Positions 34,241 to 44,532 of a stretch of 64,000 nucleotides of DNA are shown here, piece after piece. Made by a program: the position numbers and the translations under genes. Under the pieces are notes generated by a model. It had not been told where the DNA came from. It saw only the letters and a list, made by a program, of their open reading frames with translations, and searched no databases. This DNA comes from VAZQ01 sp035293945. GTDB taxonomy: Bacteria > Pseudomonadota > Alphaproteobacteria > Rhizobiales > Xanthobacteraceae. The stretch is from the NCBI GenBank assembly GCA_035293945.1, contig DATGLV010000015.1:106326-170325 (forward strand). The letters run 5' to 3'. Within the stretch, counting starts at the first letter, position 1. Each line of letters begins with the position of its first letter.

Positions 34241-36028
34241 TCAACGCATCTCTTCGGGTGCCCCAACCCCCAGTAAATTTAGCCCCGAGGCCAGAACCGT
34301 GACAATGCCTTGAACCAGACCAAGTCTAGTCTTCGTTATTTGTGGATCATTCGGGATAATGAAGCGTAAATATGACGCATCATTCCCGCGGTTCCACTGC
34401 GCGTGAAATTCGCTTGCAAGATCATAGAGATAAAAGGCTACGCGGTGCGGTTCGTGGGCGAGCGCCGCCGCTTCGAGCAGCCGGGGGAAGAGGGCAAGGC
34501 GCCGCATCAAGGCGATTTCGCCAGCGTCGTCGAGGCGCTCCAGGGGCATTTCCGCCAACATTTGCGACCGCGCCACGGCATCGGTCGGCAGATCGGGTAT
34601 CAACGCCCGCGCATTGCGGAACACGGATTGGCCGCGGGCGTGCGCGTATTGCACGTAGAACACCGGGTTGTCCCGCGATTGCTCGATGACCTTGGCCAAG
34701 TCGAAATCGAGCACCGCATCGTTCTTCCGATAGAGCATCATGAAACGGACGGCGTCGCGCCCGACTTCGCTCACGACCTCGGCCAGGGTCACGAACTCGC
34801 CGGCGCGCTTGGACATCTTGATCGGTTGCCCGGCGCGCAGGAGCTTGACGAGCTGAATGATTTTGACGTCGAGCTCGGCCTTGGCCCCGCTCACCGCCTT
34901 CACGGCGGCCTGCATCCGCTTGACATAGCCGCCATGATCGGCGCCCCAGACGTCGATGAGGTTACGGAAGCCGCGATCGAACTTCGATTTGTGATAAGCG
35001 ATGTCCGAGGCGAAGTAGGTGTAGGAGCCATCCGACTTCATCAGCGGGCGATCGACGTCGTCGCCAAACGCCGTCGCGCGAAACAGGGTTTGCTCGCGAT
35101 CCTCCCAATCTTCGACCGGCGCTCCTTTGGGCGGCGGCAGACGTCCCTCGTATACGTAACCCTGCTCGCGCAGCTGCGCGATCGTGCCGGCGACAAGATC
35201 GTGCGCGCCGGCGATGAGCGAACGCTCCGAGTAGAATACATCGTGCTTGACGTTGAGGGCCGCGAGGTCGGCGCAGATGGCCGCCATCATCATCTCGATT
35301 GCCCGCGTGCGCACCAGCGGCAACCACTGCGCTTCAGGCAGATCGCGTAACGAGCGCCCTTCCTCGGCGGCGAGCACCGCGCCGACCGGCTTGAGATAGT
35401 CGCCCGGATACAGGCCCTCCGGGATCTCGCCGATATCTTCGCCCAGCGCCTCGCGGTAGCGTAGGAACGCAGATCGCGCCAGCACGTCGACCTGCGCGCC
35501 GGCATCGTTGATGTAGTATTCGCGGACGACCTCGAAGCCGGCGGCCGCCAGAAGATTGGCGAGAGCGTCGCCGAACACGGCGCCGCGGCAGTGGCCTACA
35601 TGCATCGGCCCGGTTGGGTTGGCGGAGACGTATTCCACATTGACCCGTGTTCCCGCTCCCGCTTGGCTCCGCCCATAGTTCGCACCGGCGTGCAGGACCG
35701 CGCGGAGCGCATCGAGCCAGGCCGAAGGCTTGAGCGTGAGATTGATGAAGCCCGGCCCCGCCACCTCGGCTTTGGCGACCATCGGGTCGCCACCCAGCTT
35801 GGCGGCGAGCGCCTCGGCCAACTCGCGTGGCTTTTTACCCGCATCCTTGGCAAGAACCATGGCGGCGTTGGTCGCCATGTCGCCGTGTGCGGCCTCGCGC
35901 GGCGACTCAACCTGAACACGGCTCTGATCGATGCCGGCCGGCAACAGGCCTTCTGCGGCCAAAGCCGCATTTGCGGCGCGGACCTTGTCCAGCACCAGCG
36001 CGAATATGTTGTACGAGGAGGTCGGCAT
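34241..36028 (-). CDS. argS: arginyl-tRNA synthetase
   Basis: A 595-residue class I synthetase. The N-terminal Add1 domain is followed by the HIGH-type motif SANPTGPMHVGHCRGAVFGD. The KMSKS-type motif is KMSKRAGEFVTL, and the C-terminal helical anticodon domain ends GLNLLGVGAPEEM. It charges tRNA-Arg in the cytoplasm. A 9-bp hairpin in its leader (36077-36097) may be regulatory. Confidence 0.97.
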   Translation of the reverse strand: MPTSSYNIFALVLDKVRAANAALAAEGLLPAGIDQSRVQVESPREAAHGDMATNAAMVLAKDAGKKPRELAEALAAKLGGDPMVAKAEVAGPGFINLTLKPSAWLDALRAVLHAGANYGRSQAGAGTRVNVEYVSANPTGPMHVGHCRGAVFGDALANLLAAAGFEVVREYYINDAGAQVDVLARSAFLRYREALGEDIGEIPEGLYPGDYLKPVGAVLAAEEGRSLRDLPEAQWLPLVRTRAIEMMMAAICADLAALNVKHDVFYSERSLIAGAHDLVAGTIAQLREQGYVYEGRLPPPKGAPVEDWEDREQTLFRATAFGDDVDRPLMKSDGSYTYFASDIAYHKSKFDRGFRNLIDVWGADHGGYVKRMQAAVKAVSGAKAELDVKIIQLVKLLRAGQPIKMSKRAGEFVTLAEVVSEVGRDAVRFMMLYRKNDAVLDFDLAKVIEQSRDNPVFYVQYAHARGQSVFRNARALIPDLPTDAVARSQMLAEMPLERLDDAGEIALMRRLALFPRLLEAAALAHEPHRVAFYLYDLASEFHAQWNRGNDASYLRFIIPNDPQITKTRLGLVQGIVTVLASGLNLLGVGAPEEMR

Positions 36029-36076
36029 TCGCTTTGTCAGACAATTGGCCGGATTTTTTCGGTCTTTTGGCTCAGC

Positions 36077-36097
36077 CTACCGGGCGTCGCCCGGTAG
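36077..36097. promoter_or_regulatory. perfect hairpin in the argS leader region
   Basis: ctaccgggc-gtc-gcccggtag is a perfect 9-bp stem with a 3-nt loop, about 50 nt upstream of argS and in the gap shared with the divergent FIST gene. It has no T-tract directly after it. It may be an attenuator-like element or a palindrome-type repeat. Confidence 0.35.
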
Positions 36098-36252
36098 CTC
36101 AATTCCGTCGGCAAGTCAAAACGCGCGATGTTTCAAGCTCTTGCTCAGGGTCAAGCGCTCTTTGCGTCGGGGTTTGGGCAATAACCGAATCTTAGCTTGG
36201 CTAAGCAAAAATACGGAAGACGCTGCCCCGACACAAAGCGCGAGACCTGCCC

Positions 36253-37398
36253 ATGCATGCCCAACAATTGTCCTGGAACGAAACGTCAGGCTGGCGCGCC
36301 CATGGCGAAAGCAATGACGCCGATCTCGTCCTCTTCTTCGGCTCGCGCCAAGCGCTCGCCTGCGGAACACGCTTTCGCGAGCTGACCGCCATGTTTCCGC
36401 ACGCACACATTTTGGGCTGCAGCACGGGCGGTCAGATCGTCAACGACGATGTAACCGATGAAGAAATCGCCGTTGCGGCGCTGAAGTTCGCCGCCACGCG
36501 CCTGCGCCTCGCCTGCGAGGCGGCGCCATCGCCGGAGTCCTCGCGCAGGTGCGGCGAGGCTATCGGAAAAGCGTTGGCGGCGGAGGATCTCGCTGGAATC
36601 TTCGTCCTTTCCGATGGGCTTAATGTCAATGGGAGCGAGCTTGTCGCCGGAATGACTAGCGCAGTCGATCCGCGCGTATCTGTCACCGGCGGGCTTGCCG
36701 GTGATGGCGCCAAATTCCAGGAAACGCTGGTTGGTGCCGACTGCGCGCCGCGGGCGCAGACGGTTGCGGCGGTAGGCTTTTACGGTCCTTCGGTGCGCAT
36801 CGGGCACGGCAGCGCCGGCGGTTGGGACGAGTTTGGTCCCCGGCGCCGCATCTCGCGCTCGCGCGGCAACGTCCTCTTCGAGCTCGACGGGGAGCCCGCG
36901 CTCGATCTCTACGAACGCTACCTGGGCGAAGAGGACGTGAAGGGCTTGCCCGGCACCGCCCTGCTCTTCCCCTTGCGAATCCGCAATCCCGGTCGGCCCG
37001 ACCATGACATCGTCCGCACCATTTTGGGCGTCGACCACAAAGCGCGATCAATGACGTTCGCCGGCGACGTGCCTGAGGGATGGGTCGCCCAGCTGATGCG
37101 CGGGAATTTTGATCGCCTTGCCGCCGGTGCCGCCAAGGCCGCTCGCCAAGCCGCTGTCAACGGCCCCCAGGTGCAGGGCGGCGACCGTCTTGCGGTGCTG
37201 GTGAGCTGCATCGGACGCCGTCTGCTCATGGGACAGCACACCATCGACGAGGTGGAGGCGGCGAGCGCGGAGCTCGGAGCCGGCGTCTCGCGGCTCGGGT
37301 TCTATTCGTACGGCGAGATTTCGCCGCACGCGGCCTCCGGAATGTGCGAGCTGCACAATCAGACCATGACGGTCACCACCATCGCCGAGGCGGCCTGA
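36253..37398 (+). CDS. FIST-domain sensory protein
   Basis: A 381-residue cytoplasmic protein made of FIST_N (residues about 25-215, with DADLVLFFGSRQAL and HILGCSTGGQIVND) and FIST_C (about 220-360, ending in SYGEISPHAASGMCELHNQT). FIST modules sense small ligands, possibly amino acids, and usually act with signalling domains. There is no output domain in this protein. The GGDEF-EAL gene immediately downstream on the same strand is the obvious partner. A CTTAGC/GCTAAG palindrome lies about 50 nt upstream of the start. Confidence 0.9.
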   Translation: MHAQQLSWNETSGWRAHGESNDADLVLFFGSRQALACGTRFRELTAMFPHAHILGCSTGGQIVNDDVTDEEIAVAALKFAATRLRLACEAAPSPESSRRCGEAIGKALAAEDLAGIFVLSDGLNVNGSELVAGMTSAVDPRVSVTGGLAGDGAKFQETLVGADCAPRAQTVAAVGFYGPSVRIGHGSAGGWDEFGPRRRISRSRGNVLFELDGEPALDLYERYLGEEDVKGLPGTALLFPLRIRNPGRPDHDIVRTILGVDHKARSMTFAGDVPEGWVAQLMRGNFDRLAAGAAKAARQAAVNGPQVQGGDRLAVLVSCIGRRLLMGQHTIDEVEAASAELGAGVSRLGFYSYGEISPHAASGMCELHNQTMTVTTIAEAA

Positions 37399-37651
37399 TT
37401 CATCCGACCGCGGCGACCACGGCCCCGCTCGCCCGTGCTGCGCCCGTTAGAGCGGTGTTTACGATAATCCGCGGTGCTTGGCCAAATAAGTAAAACCTTA
37501 GGAGCGCGCCGCTAAGCACGCTGGCATCCGGGCATTTGCGGGCTTGTCCCCGTCTGCCGTTTCCGGGACGGCGGTGCGCATCAGCGGGCGTTTGGGGCCC
37601 GGCATGCGTGGAGCGTGCTTGGAAGCCTTAGAAGGGGCTGAGGGACATCCC

Positions 37652-39580
37652 GTGAACAACCTCTTTGCCAGACAGCTTGTCAAAGCCACCAAGCCCTGCG
37701 GCAGCATCGATCTCGATCTGCTCGGGCAGCTGGTTTCCAGCGCCTACGAAGAAGCACATCGCGACCGGCAGCGGGCCGATCGTTCGATCTCGCTGATGAT
37801 CGAAGAACTCGATCAGCTCAACCACGGCCTCGAGTGCCTGGTTGCGGAGCGCACGCAGGCCTTGCGTCAGCGCGAAGAGGAGCTCAGGGCCCAGAACCTC
37901 CGCTTCGATGCCGCGCTCAACAATATGTCTCAAGCGCTGTTGATGTTCGATTCCTCGGCCCGGCTGGTGATCAGCAATCACCGCTATCGGGACATGTACG
38001 GCCTGTCCGCGGACTTGGTGCAGCCGGGGTGTCACCTGCTCGATTTGCTCCAGCACCGGCAGCGGAACGGGACGCTCGCTGACGATCCGCAAACCTATAT
38101 CGAGAATCTCACAACGGTCATTGCTGAAGGACGGCCGCACGCACGAATGATGGAACTGCCGGACGGACGCACGATCTCGGTGGTGAACCATCCCATGGCG
38201 GGGGGCGGATGGGTCGCGACCCACGAGGACATCACCGAGCGCCGCCGCGCCGAGAAGCAGATTGCCCATATGGCGCGCCACGATGCGCTCACCGACTTGC
38301 CCAATCGCGTTCTTCTCCGTGAGCGCCTGGCGCTGGCGCTGGCCGAGTTGCCGTGCGAGCAGCAGCTGGCGGTGCTCTATCTCGACCTCGATCACTTCAA
38401 AGGCGTGAACGATACGCTGGGGCATCAAATCGGCGACGAGCTGCTCAAGACCGTCGCGGCGCGCCTGCACGAATGCGTCGGCGAGGCCGATACGGTAGCG
38501 CGGGTCGGCGGCGATGAGTTCGCGATCATCCGCACCGGCATCGCCGACCCGAGTGAAGCCGCCACCTTGGCGCGGCACATCTGCGATGCCGTGAAGGAAC
38601 CGTGCGAGCTCGAAGGCCATGCCGCGATCGTCGATACCAGCATCGGCATCGCGCTGGCGCCGAGTGACGGCACGGATCCGACCGAGCTGCTCAAGAACGC
38701 CGACATGGCCCTCTACCGGGCCAAGGCTGCCGGGTGCGGCACCTACCGATTCTTCGAGTCCGGCATGGATGCGCGCATGAAGGAGCGGCGCGCGCTTGAG
38801 CTTGCGCTGCGCGTCGCGCTCGCCAACGGCGAGTTCGAGCTGCACTACCAGCCGCTGGTCAACCTCGATGACAGACGCATCACCTGTTGCGAGGCGCTGA
38901 TCCGCTGGCGGCATCCGGAGCGCGGCTTGATCGCGCCGTCCGAGTTCATACCCCTCGCGGAGGAGATCGGGTTGATCGTGCCCTTGGGCGAATGGGTGCT
39001 GCGGCAGGCCTGTGCGGACGCCGTGCGGTGGCCCCCTGAGATCAAGGTGGCGGTCAACCTTTCGCCGATCCAAGTGATGAACCAGAACCTGGTGACCGTT
39101 GTGGTCGCAGCGCTGGCGGCGTCTGCCCTGCCGGCGAGCCGGCTCGAGATCGAGATCACCGAATCCGTCCTGATGCAGAATTCGGAAGCCACGCTCGCCA
39201 CCCTGCACCGGCTGCGGGAGCTGGGCGTGAAGATTTCGATGGACGATTTCGGCACCGGCTACTCCAGCTTGAGCTATTTGCGCAGCTTCCCGTTCGACAA
39301 GATCAAGATCGATCGCAGCTTCGTAAGCGGGCTCGCGACCGGCGACGACTCGGTTGCGATCGTGCTGGCCATCTCCGGCCTCGCCAAGCATCTCGGCATT
39401 GCCACCACCGCCGAAGGCGTCGAGACCAAGCAGCAATTGCAGCAGGTCAAAGCGCTGGGATGCAGCGAAATGCAGGGATTCCTGTTCAGTCCGCCGCTCC
39501 GCAACGCGGACGTGACCCAGCTTTTCCGCACGCGCGCCGTGAAGGAGGCGCCGCCGGTCGCGCTACGGCGGCAAGCTTGA
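37652..39580 (+). CDS. PAS-GGDEF-EAL cyclic-di-GMP signalling protein
   Basis: A 642-residue protein: a short N-terminal helix, a coiled coil (about 45-105), a PAS-like domain (about 105-205, NMSQALLMFDSSARLVISNH), GGDEF (about 215-375) and EAL (about 385-630). The cyclase signature RVGGDEFAII and the phosphodiesterase motifs CCEALIRWRHPE and MDDFGTGYSSLSYLRSF look intact, so both activities are possible. I chose GTG 37652 because a GAGGGA site precedes it; a longer form from ATG 37544 exists. It lies 250 nt after the FIST gene, which probably supplies its input. Confidence 0.85.
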   Translation: MNNLFARQLVKATKPCGSIDLDLLGQLVSSAYEEAHRDRQRADRSISLMIEELDQLNHGLECLVAERTQALRQREEELRAQNLRFDAALNNMSQALLMFDSSARLVISNHRYRDMYGLSADLVQPGCHLLDLLQHRQRNGTLADDPQTYIENLTTVIAEGRPHARMMELPDGRTISVVNHPMAGGGWVATHEDITERRRAEKQIAHMARHDALTDLPNRVLLRERLALALAELPCEQQLAVLYLDLDHFKGVNDTLGHQIGDELLKTVAARLHECVGEADTVARVGGDEFAIIRTGIADPSEAATLARHICDAVKEPCELEGHAAIVDTSIGIALAPSDGTDPTELLKNADMALYRAKAAGCGTYRFFESGMDARMKERRALELALRVALANGEFELHYQPLVNLDDRRITCCEALIRWRHPERGLIAPSEFIPLAEEIGLIVPLGEWVLRQACADAVRWPPEIKVAVNLSPIQVMNQNLVTVVVAALAASALPASRLEIEITESVLMQNSEATLATLHRLRELGVKISMDDFGTGYSSLSYLRSFPFDKIKIDRSFVSGLATGDDSVAIVLAISGLAKHLGIATTAEGVETKQQLQQVKALGCSEMQGFLFSPPLRNADVTQLFRTRAVKEAPPVALRRQA

Positions 39581-39594
39581 GCCGCCCGTAGAGG

Positions 39595-40797
39595 TTACCG
39601 CAGCTCGGGCGTCACCGGGAAAAGCCGTGCGTGCTCGACCAGGGCGTAGCGGTCGGTCATCCCGGCGATGAAATCAGCGATGCGACGCAGGCGTCCGGGC
39701 ATCTCGCCTGCGCCTTGCGCCCACTCGAGCGGGACGAGTTCGGGCGCGGCGGCATAGCGGGTGAACAGGTCGCAGACGACGCTTTCCGCTTCCCCCATGA
39801 TCCGGGCGACGCGCGCATGGCGATACATGTGCGAGCTGAGAAAGCCTTTGATGGCGCGGTCAGCCGCCACCATGGCGCCGGAGAACGCGACCGTCGGCGT
39901 ACCGGCACGGCGTAGGTCGGATGCGCAACTCGGCGCCAACGCAGACAGGCGACGTCCGGTCTCCGCAATCACATCCTCGATCAGGCGCGTGATCAGGCGC
40001 CGTATCAGCTCATGCTGCTCGCGCGCGCCATCGAGCCGGCCATAGGTTTGGCGAACCTCGGCGAGCATATCGCGCACGAAGTTCAGCTCCGCCAGGTCGT
40101 CAAGCGTGAACAGACCGGCGCGCAGGCCGTCATCAATATCGTGGGCGTCATAGGCGATATCGTCCGCGAGCGCAGCAGCCTGCGCCTCCCCGCTCGGCCA
40201 GCTCCACAATTCGAGATCCTGGAGCTCCGTGTAGGCCTTGATGGCGGGTGGCAGCCCGCGCTCCCGATAGCGGTCGAGCGGCTCCCCTTGGGCGTCGGTC
40301 AGCGGGCCATTGTGCTTGACCACGCCTTCCAACGTCTCCCAAGTGAGGTTGAGCCCGTCGAATGCGGCATAACGGCGTTCGAGTGCGGTGACCACCCGCA
40401 GCGTCTGGGCGTTGTGGTCAAAGCCTTCGTGCTCGGCGAGGCAGCGGTCGAGCGCACGCTCGCCCGCATGCCCGAAGGGAGGATGGCCAAGGTCGTGGGC
40501 AAGCGCCAGCGCCTCGGCCAAATCCTCGTCGAGACCGAGCGCACGGGCGAGCGAGCGCGCGATCTGGGTGACCTCGAGGGTGTGGGTCAACCGGGTGCGA
40601 AAATGATCACCCTCGTGGAATACAAAGACCTGGGTCTTGTGCGCCAGACGCCGGAATGCGCTGGAGTGGATGATCCGGTCGCAGTCGCGCCGAAATGCAT
40701 TGCGGGTGGGACTTTCCGGCTCCGCATGCGCCCGCCCGCGGGTCTCTGCCGGATTTGCTGCAAAGGGAGCACGCGCGACGAAGGCCACGACCGCCAT
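39595..40797 (-). CDS. dgt: dGTP triphosphohydrolase-like HD protein
   Basis: A 400-residue HD-superfamily dNTP triphosphohydrolase. The metal site is spelled out by THTLEVTQIARSLARALGL, EALALAHDLGHPPFGHAGE (the HD) and DDIAYDAHDIDDGL. Such enzymes hydrolyse dNTPs to the nucleoside and tripolyphosphate. It ends 15 nt from the convergent GGDEF-EAL gene and is divergent from erpA. Confidence 0.93.
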   Translation of the reverse strand: MAVVAFVARAPFAANPAETRGRAHAEPESPTRNAFRRDCDRIIHSSAFRRLAHKTQVFVFHEGDHFRTRLTHTLEVTQIARSLARALGLDEDLAEALALAHDLGHPPFGHAGERALDRCLAEHEGFDHNAQTLRVVTALERRYAAFDGLNLTWETLEGVVKHNGPLTDAQGEPLDRYRERGLPPAIKAYTELQDLELWSWPSGEAQAAALADDIAYDAHDIDDGLRAGLFTLDDLAELNFVRDMLAEVRQTYGRLDGAREQHELIRRLITRLIEDVIAETGRRLSALAPSCASDLRRAGTPTVAFSGAMVAADRAIKGFLSSHMYRHARVARIMGEAESVVCDLFTRYAAAPELVPLEWAQGAGEMPGRLRRIADFIAGMTDRYALVEHARLFPVTPELR

Positions 40798-40997
40798 GCC
40801 GGCCCCCTGCGGATTGACGTTGGTCGGTGGGCCACTTAACTATTCTACGCGCGATCTGGCAATTGCGGCGCTCGCGTCATTGTGGGCGTTTGCGGGATGT
40901 AAGCGATGTAGATTGCATGCAGAGTTGAGTGCAGGCGCAGCGCGGCGGATTGGGCAGGTCAATGCAGGTTTTGCCTTCAAATGATGGGACTGGCCAA

Positions 40998-41324
40998 ATG
41001 GACGGCGTGACGGTGACCGAGCGGGCGGCGCGGCGGATCGGGGAGATCCTGCGCCACGAGCCGGGAGGAACCATGCTGCGCCTGAGCGTGGAAGGCGGCG
41101 GCTGTTCCGGGTTTCAATACAAGTTCGATACCGAAAGCTCCCGCGCCGAAGACGATGTCCTGGTCGGCCGCCCCGAGGCGCCGCTCGTGATTGATCCGGT
41201 TTCGCTCGGATTTTTGGCCGGATCGGAGGTCGATTTCGTCGACGACCTGATCGGCGCCTCGTTTCGGGTCAACAACCCGAAAGCCAAGGCATCATGCGGC
41301 TGCGGGACCAGCTTCACCTTCTGA
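40998..41324 (+). CDS. erpA: A-type iron-sulfur insertion protein ErpA
   Basis: A 108-residue A-type carrier that delivers [4Fe-4S] clusters. The family motif GGGCSGFQYKF has the first Cys and CGCGTSFTF the last two. An upstream ATG at 40962 would add 12 residues; I prefer 40998 because VTVTERAARRIGEIL is the usual N-terminus. Divergence from dgt is the standard Hyphomicrobiales arrangement. Confidence 0.92.
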   Translation: MDGVTVTERAARRIGEILRHEPGGTMLRLSVEGGGCSGFQYKFDTESSRAEDDVLVGRPEAPLVIDPVSLGFLAGSEVDFVDDLIGASFRVNNPKAKASCGCGTSFTF

Positions 41325-41395
41325 CCATGGAAAATCGGCATCGGCCGGCCTGAGCCGCCCGGGCGCGCCCGGGCAACTCTTTTGCCTGGCTGCGT

Positions 41396-44300
41396 CTACT
41401 CGGCGGCCACGGCTCCAGGCAGCGGATGCACGTCCTCCACCTCCTCGAGCTGCGGATCGAGCCGCCGCTTGAGCATGCGGTCGAGCCGGTCGAGATAGAT
41501 GTAGATGACCGGCGTGATGTAGAGGGTCAGGAACTGCGACACGCACAGGCCTCCGACCACGGCGATGCCAAGCGGCTGGCGCAGCTCGGCCCCAGCACCG
41601 GCGCCGAGAGCGATCGGGAGAGCCCCGAAGATCGCTGCGAATGTGGTCATCATGATCGGGCGGAAGCGCAGCAAACAGGCCTCACGCATGGCGGCCTCTG
41701 CGCCCATGCCAACCCGGCGTCGCTCGATCGCGAAGTCGATCATCATGATCGCGTTCTTCTTGACGATTCCGACCAGCATGACGATGCCAATCATGGCGAT
41801 GACCGAAAGGTCCCTGCCGGTCAGGATTAGCACCAGCAACGCGCCGACGCCCGCCGACGGCAGGCCGGAGATGATGGTGATCGGGTGGATGAAACTCTCG
41901 TAAAGGACGCCGAGCAGCACGTAGGCGGCGAAGATCGCCGCCAGCACCAGGATGCCTTGGCCTTTCAGCGAATCCTGGAATACCGCGGCGGCGCCCTGGA
42001 ACCCCGTCGAGATCGTGGCCGGCAGACGCATGTCGCGCTCGATTGCGCCGATTGCGTCGACGGCCTGGCCGATCGAATAGCCTGGCGCCAGGTTGAAGGA
42101 GATCGTCACCGAAGGCTGATTGGCCTGGTGGTTGACCGAGATCGGCCCCACGCCGGGCACCAGCTTCGTTACGGAAGCGAGCGGCACCGCAGTCCCGTTC
42201 GCGGTCTTCAGATAAATGCGTGACAGCGCCGATATATCGGTCTGGAATTCCGGCTTGCACTCGAGGATGACCTGGTAGTCGTTGGTCGCCGTATAGATGG
42301 TGGCGGCTTGCCGGGTGCCGAAGCAATTGAACATTTCCTGGCGGATCTGATCGATGGTGATGCCGTAGACCGCGGCCTTTTCCCGATCGATGTCCACCGT
42401 CATCTGCGGATTGTTGATGTAGAGATCGGTGTTGACGTCGCGGATGCCGGGAACCTTGGCGATGCGATCGCTCATCTCCGGCGCCAGGCGATAGAGCGCC
42501 GCGGTATCGCTCGACTGCAGCGAATATTGATATTCGCTCTTCGACACGCGACCCGTGATGTTGATGTTCTGCACGTTCTGGAACGTGATCGTCATCCCGG
42601 GCACGACATTGGCGGTCCTGCGCAACCGCTGAATCACCTCGATCGAGCTCTCCTTGCGCTCCGCGCGGGGCTTGAGAGCGATATAGACGCGGCCCTGATT
42701 GGGCGTCGGATTGAGGCCGCCGGGACCGACCGACGGATTTACATAGGCGACCGCCTTGTCCTTGGTGATGATGTCCACGACCTTGTTCTGCAGCTCGACC
42801 ATCGCCGGGAAGGAAATGTCGGTTGCGGCCTCGGTGGTGGCGGAGATGAACCCGGTATCCTCGGACGGAAAGAAGCCCTTGGGAATGGCCACGTACAGAT
42901 AGCCGGTACCGATCAAGGTCCCGATGGTGATCAAGAGCGTGACGAACTTGTATTTCAGCACGACGCCCAATGACCATTCGTACGCCGCCGACAGGCCGCG
43001 GAAGAATCTCTCGAATGCGCGCAGGACGAAATTTTGCCCGGCGCTGTCGTGATGGCTGTTCAAGACGCGCGCGCAAAGCATCGGGGTCAGCGTCAGCGAG
43101 ACCAGGCCCGAGATCAGGATGGTCACCGCGATGGTGACGGCGAACTCGCGGAACACGCGGCCGACGATGCCGCCCATCAGCAGCACCGGGATGAACACCG
43201 CGATCAGCGAGAACGTGATCGACAGAATGGTGAAACCGATCTCGCGCGATCCCTTCAGCGCAGCTTCGAACGGGCGCATACCGCCTTCGACGTGGCGGAC
43301 AATGTTCTCCAGCATCACGATGGCGTCATCGACCACGAACCCGACCGACAGGGTCAGCGCCAACAGCGTCATGTTATTGATGGAAAAATCGAGCGCATAC
43401 ATGACCGCGCAGGTGCCGATCAAGGATACTGGCACGGCGAGCGCCGGGATGACGGTCGCCGAGACCGATCGCAGGAACAGGAAGATCACCATGATGACCA
43501 GGCCGACCGCGATCACCAGCGTGACCTCGACGTCCTGCACCGAATCGCGGATCGAGATCGAGCGGTCGGCCAGCATCTCCAGATTGATCGCGGCCGGCAC
43601 CTGCGCCCGGTAGGCCGGCAGCAGGTCGCGGATCTCGTTGACAACCTCGATCGTGTTGGCGCCCGGCTGCCGATGAATGGCGAGCACGACGGCGCGCAGA
43701 TCGTTGTACCAGCTGGCCACCTGGTTGTTCTCGACACTGTCGACGACGTTGGCGACCTCTTCGAGCTTCACCGGTGCGCCGTTGCGCCAAGCCACGATCA
43801 CCTGCTTGTATTCGTCGGCCTTGCGCATCGCATTGGTGGCGACCAGCGTGACGTTCTGTTGCGGGCCGTACAGCGTGCCGACCGGCGTGTTGGAATCGGT
43901 GGCCGCCAGAACCTTGCGAATGTCGTCGAGCGCGATGTTGCGCGCAGCCGCTGCCACCGGATCAACCTGGATGCGGGTCGCGTATTTCTGCGAGCCGTAG
44001 ACCTCGACCTCGGAAATGCCGGGCAGCTGTGAAATCTGCTGGCCGAGGATCGTTTCCGCGTATTCGTCCACGACCGAGATCGGCGCGGTGGCCGAGCTGG
44101 CGGCGAGCAGCACGACCGGCTGGTCGGCCGGATTGGTCTTGTTGAAGCTCGGCGGCGTCGTCATCTCGACTGGCAGGCGTTTTGCCGCCACGGTCAGCGC
44201 CGTCTGCACGTCGAGCGCTGCGCCGTCGATGTTGCGGGTGAGCACGAATTGGATGACGATCTTCGAGCGGCCGAGCGTCGAGGTGGAAGTGAGCGAGCTG

Positions 44301-44530
44301 ATGCCCGAAATGGTCGACAATTGCCGCTCGATCGGCGCCGCGACCGAGGAAGCCATTGTTTCGGCGCTGGCACCCTGCAGCTGCGCGGTGATCACAATCG
44401 TCGGGTACTCTACCGCCGGGAGCGCCGCAACCGGAAGCAGGCGGTAGCCGAAAATGCCAAAGACCACGAACGTGGCGGTCAGAAGCGTGGTGAAGACCGG
44501 GCGACGGATGCAGAGCTCGGACAGATTCAT
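41396..44530 (-). CDS. RND-family multidrug efflux permease (MdtB/C-like)
   Basis: A 1044-residue HAE1-type inner-membrane pump. The start MNLSELCIRRPVFTTLL and FRLLPVAALPAVEYPTI-like block place it in the MdtB/MdtC/MuxB branch. The proton-relay Asp pair is in LSVGFVVDDAIVMLENIVRH, and the two large periplasmic loops are complete. Driven by protons, it moves drugs or bile-salt-like compounds to an outer-membrane channel; tolC at 54259 could serve. It starts 2 nt after the adaptor stop. Confidence 0.93.
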   Translation of the reverse strand: MNLSELCIRRPVFTTLLTATFVVFGIFGYRLLPVAALPAVEYPTIVITAQLQGASAETMASSVAAPIERQLSTISGISSLTSTSTLGRSKIVIQFVLTRNIDGAALDVQTALTVAAKRLPVEMTTPPSFNKTNPADQPVVLLAASSATAPISVVDEYAETILGQQISQLPGISEVEVYGSQKYATRIQVDPVAAAARNIALDDIRKVLAATDSNTPVGTLYGPQQNVTLVATNAMRKADEYKQVIVAWRNGAPVKLEEVANVVDSVENNQVASWYNDLRAVVLAIHRQPGANTIEVVNEIRDLLPAYRAQVPAAINLEMLADRSISIRDSVQDVEVTLVIAVGLVIMVIFLFLRSVSATVIPALAVPVSLIGTCAVMYALDFSINNMTLLALTLSVGFVVDDAIVMLENIVRHVEGGMRPFEAALKGSREIGFTILSITFSLIAVFIPVLLMGGIVGRVFREFAVTIAVTILISGLVSLTLTPMLCARVLNSHHDSAGQNFVLRAFERFFRGLSAAYEWSLGVVLKYKFVTLLITIGTLIGTGYLYVAIPKGFFPSEDTGFISATTEAATDISFPAMVELQNKVVDIITKDKAVAYVNPSVGPGGLNPTPNQGRVYIALKPRAERKESSIEVIQRLRRTANVVPGMTITFQNVQNINITGRVSKSEYQYSLQSSDTAALYRLAPEMSDRIAKVPGIRDVNTDLYINNPQMTVDIDREKAAVYGITIDQIRQEMFNCFGTRQAATIYTATNDYQVILECKPEFQTDISALSRIYLKTANGTAVPLASVTKLVPGVGPISVNHQANQPSVTISFNLAPGYSIGQAVDAIGAIERDMRLPATISTGFQGAAAVFQDSLKGQGILVLAAIFAAYVLLGVLYESFIHPITIISGLPSAGVGALLVLILTGRDLSVIAMIGIVMLVGIVKKNAIMMIDFAIERRRVGMGAEAAMREACLLRFRPIMMTTFAAIFGALPIALGAGAGAELRQPLGIAVVGGLCVSQFLTLYITPVIYIYLDRLDRMLKRRLDPQLEEVEDVHPLPGAVAAE

Positions 44531-44532
44531 GT

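Noticed and set aside
37628..39436. 602-aa minus-strand open frame opposite the GGDEF-EAL gene
   Set aside because: It is an antisense shadow of a high-GC gene with clear GGDEF and EAL motifs; its translation is Arg/Gln/His-rich with no domain.
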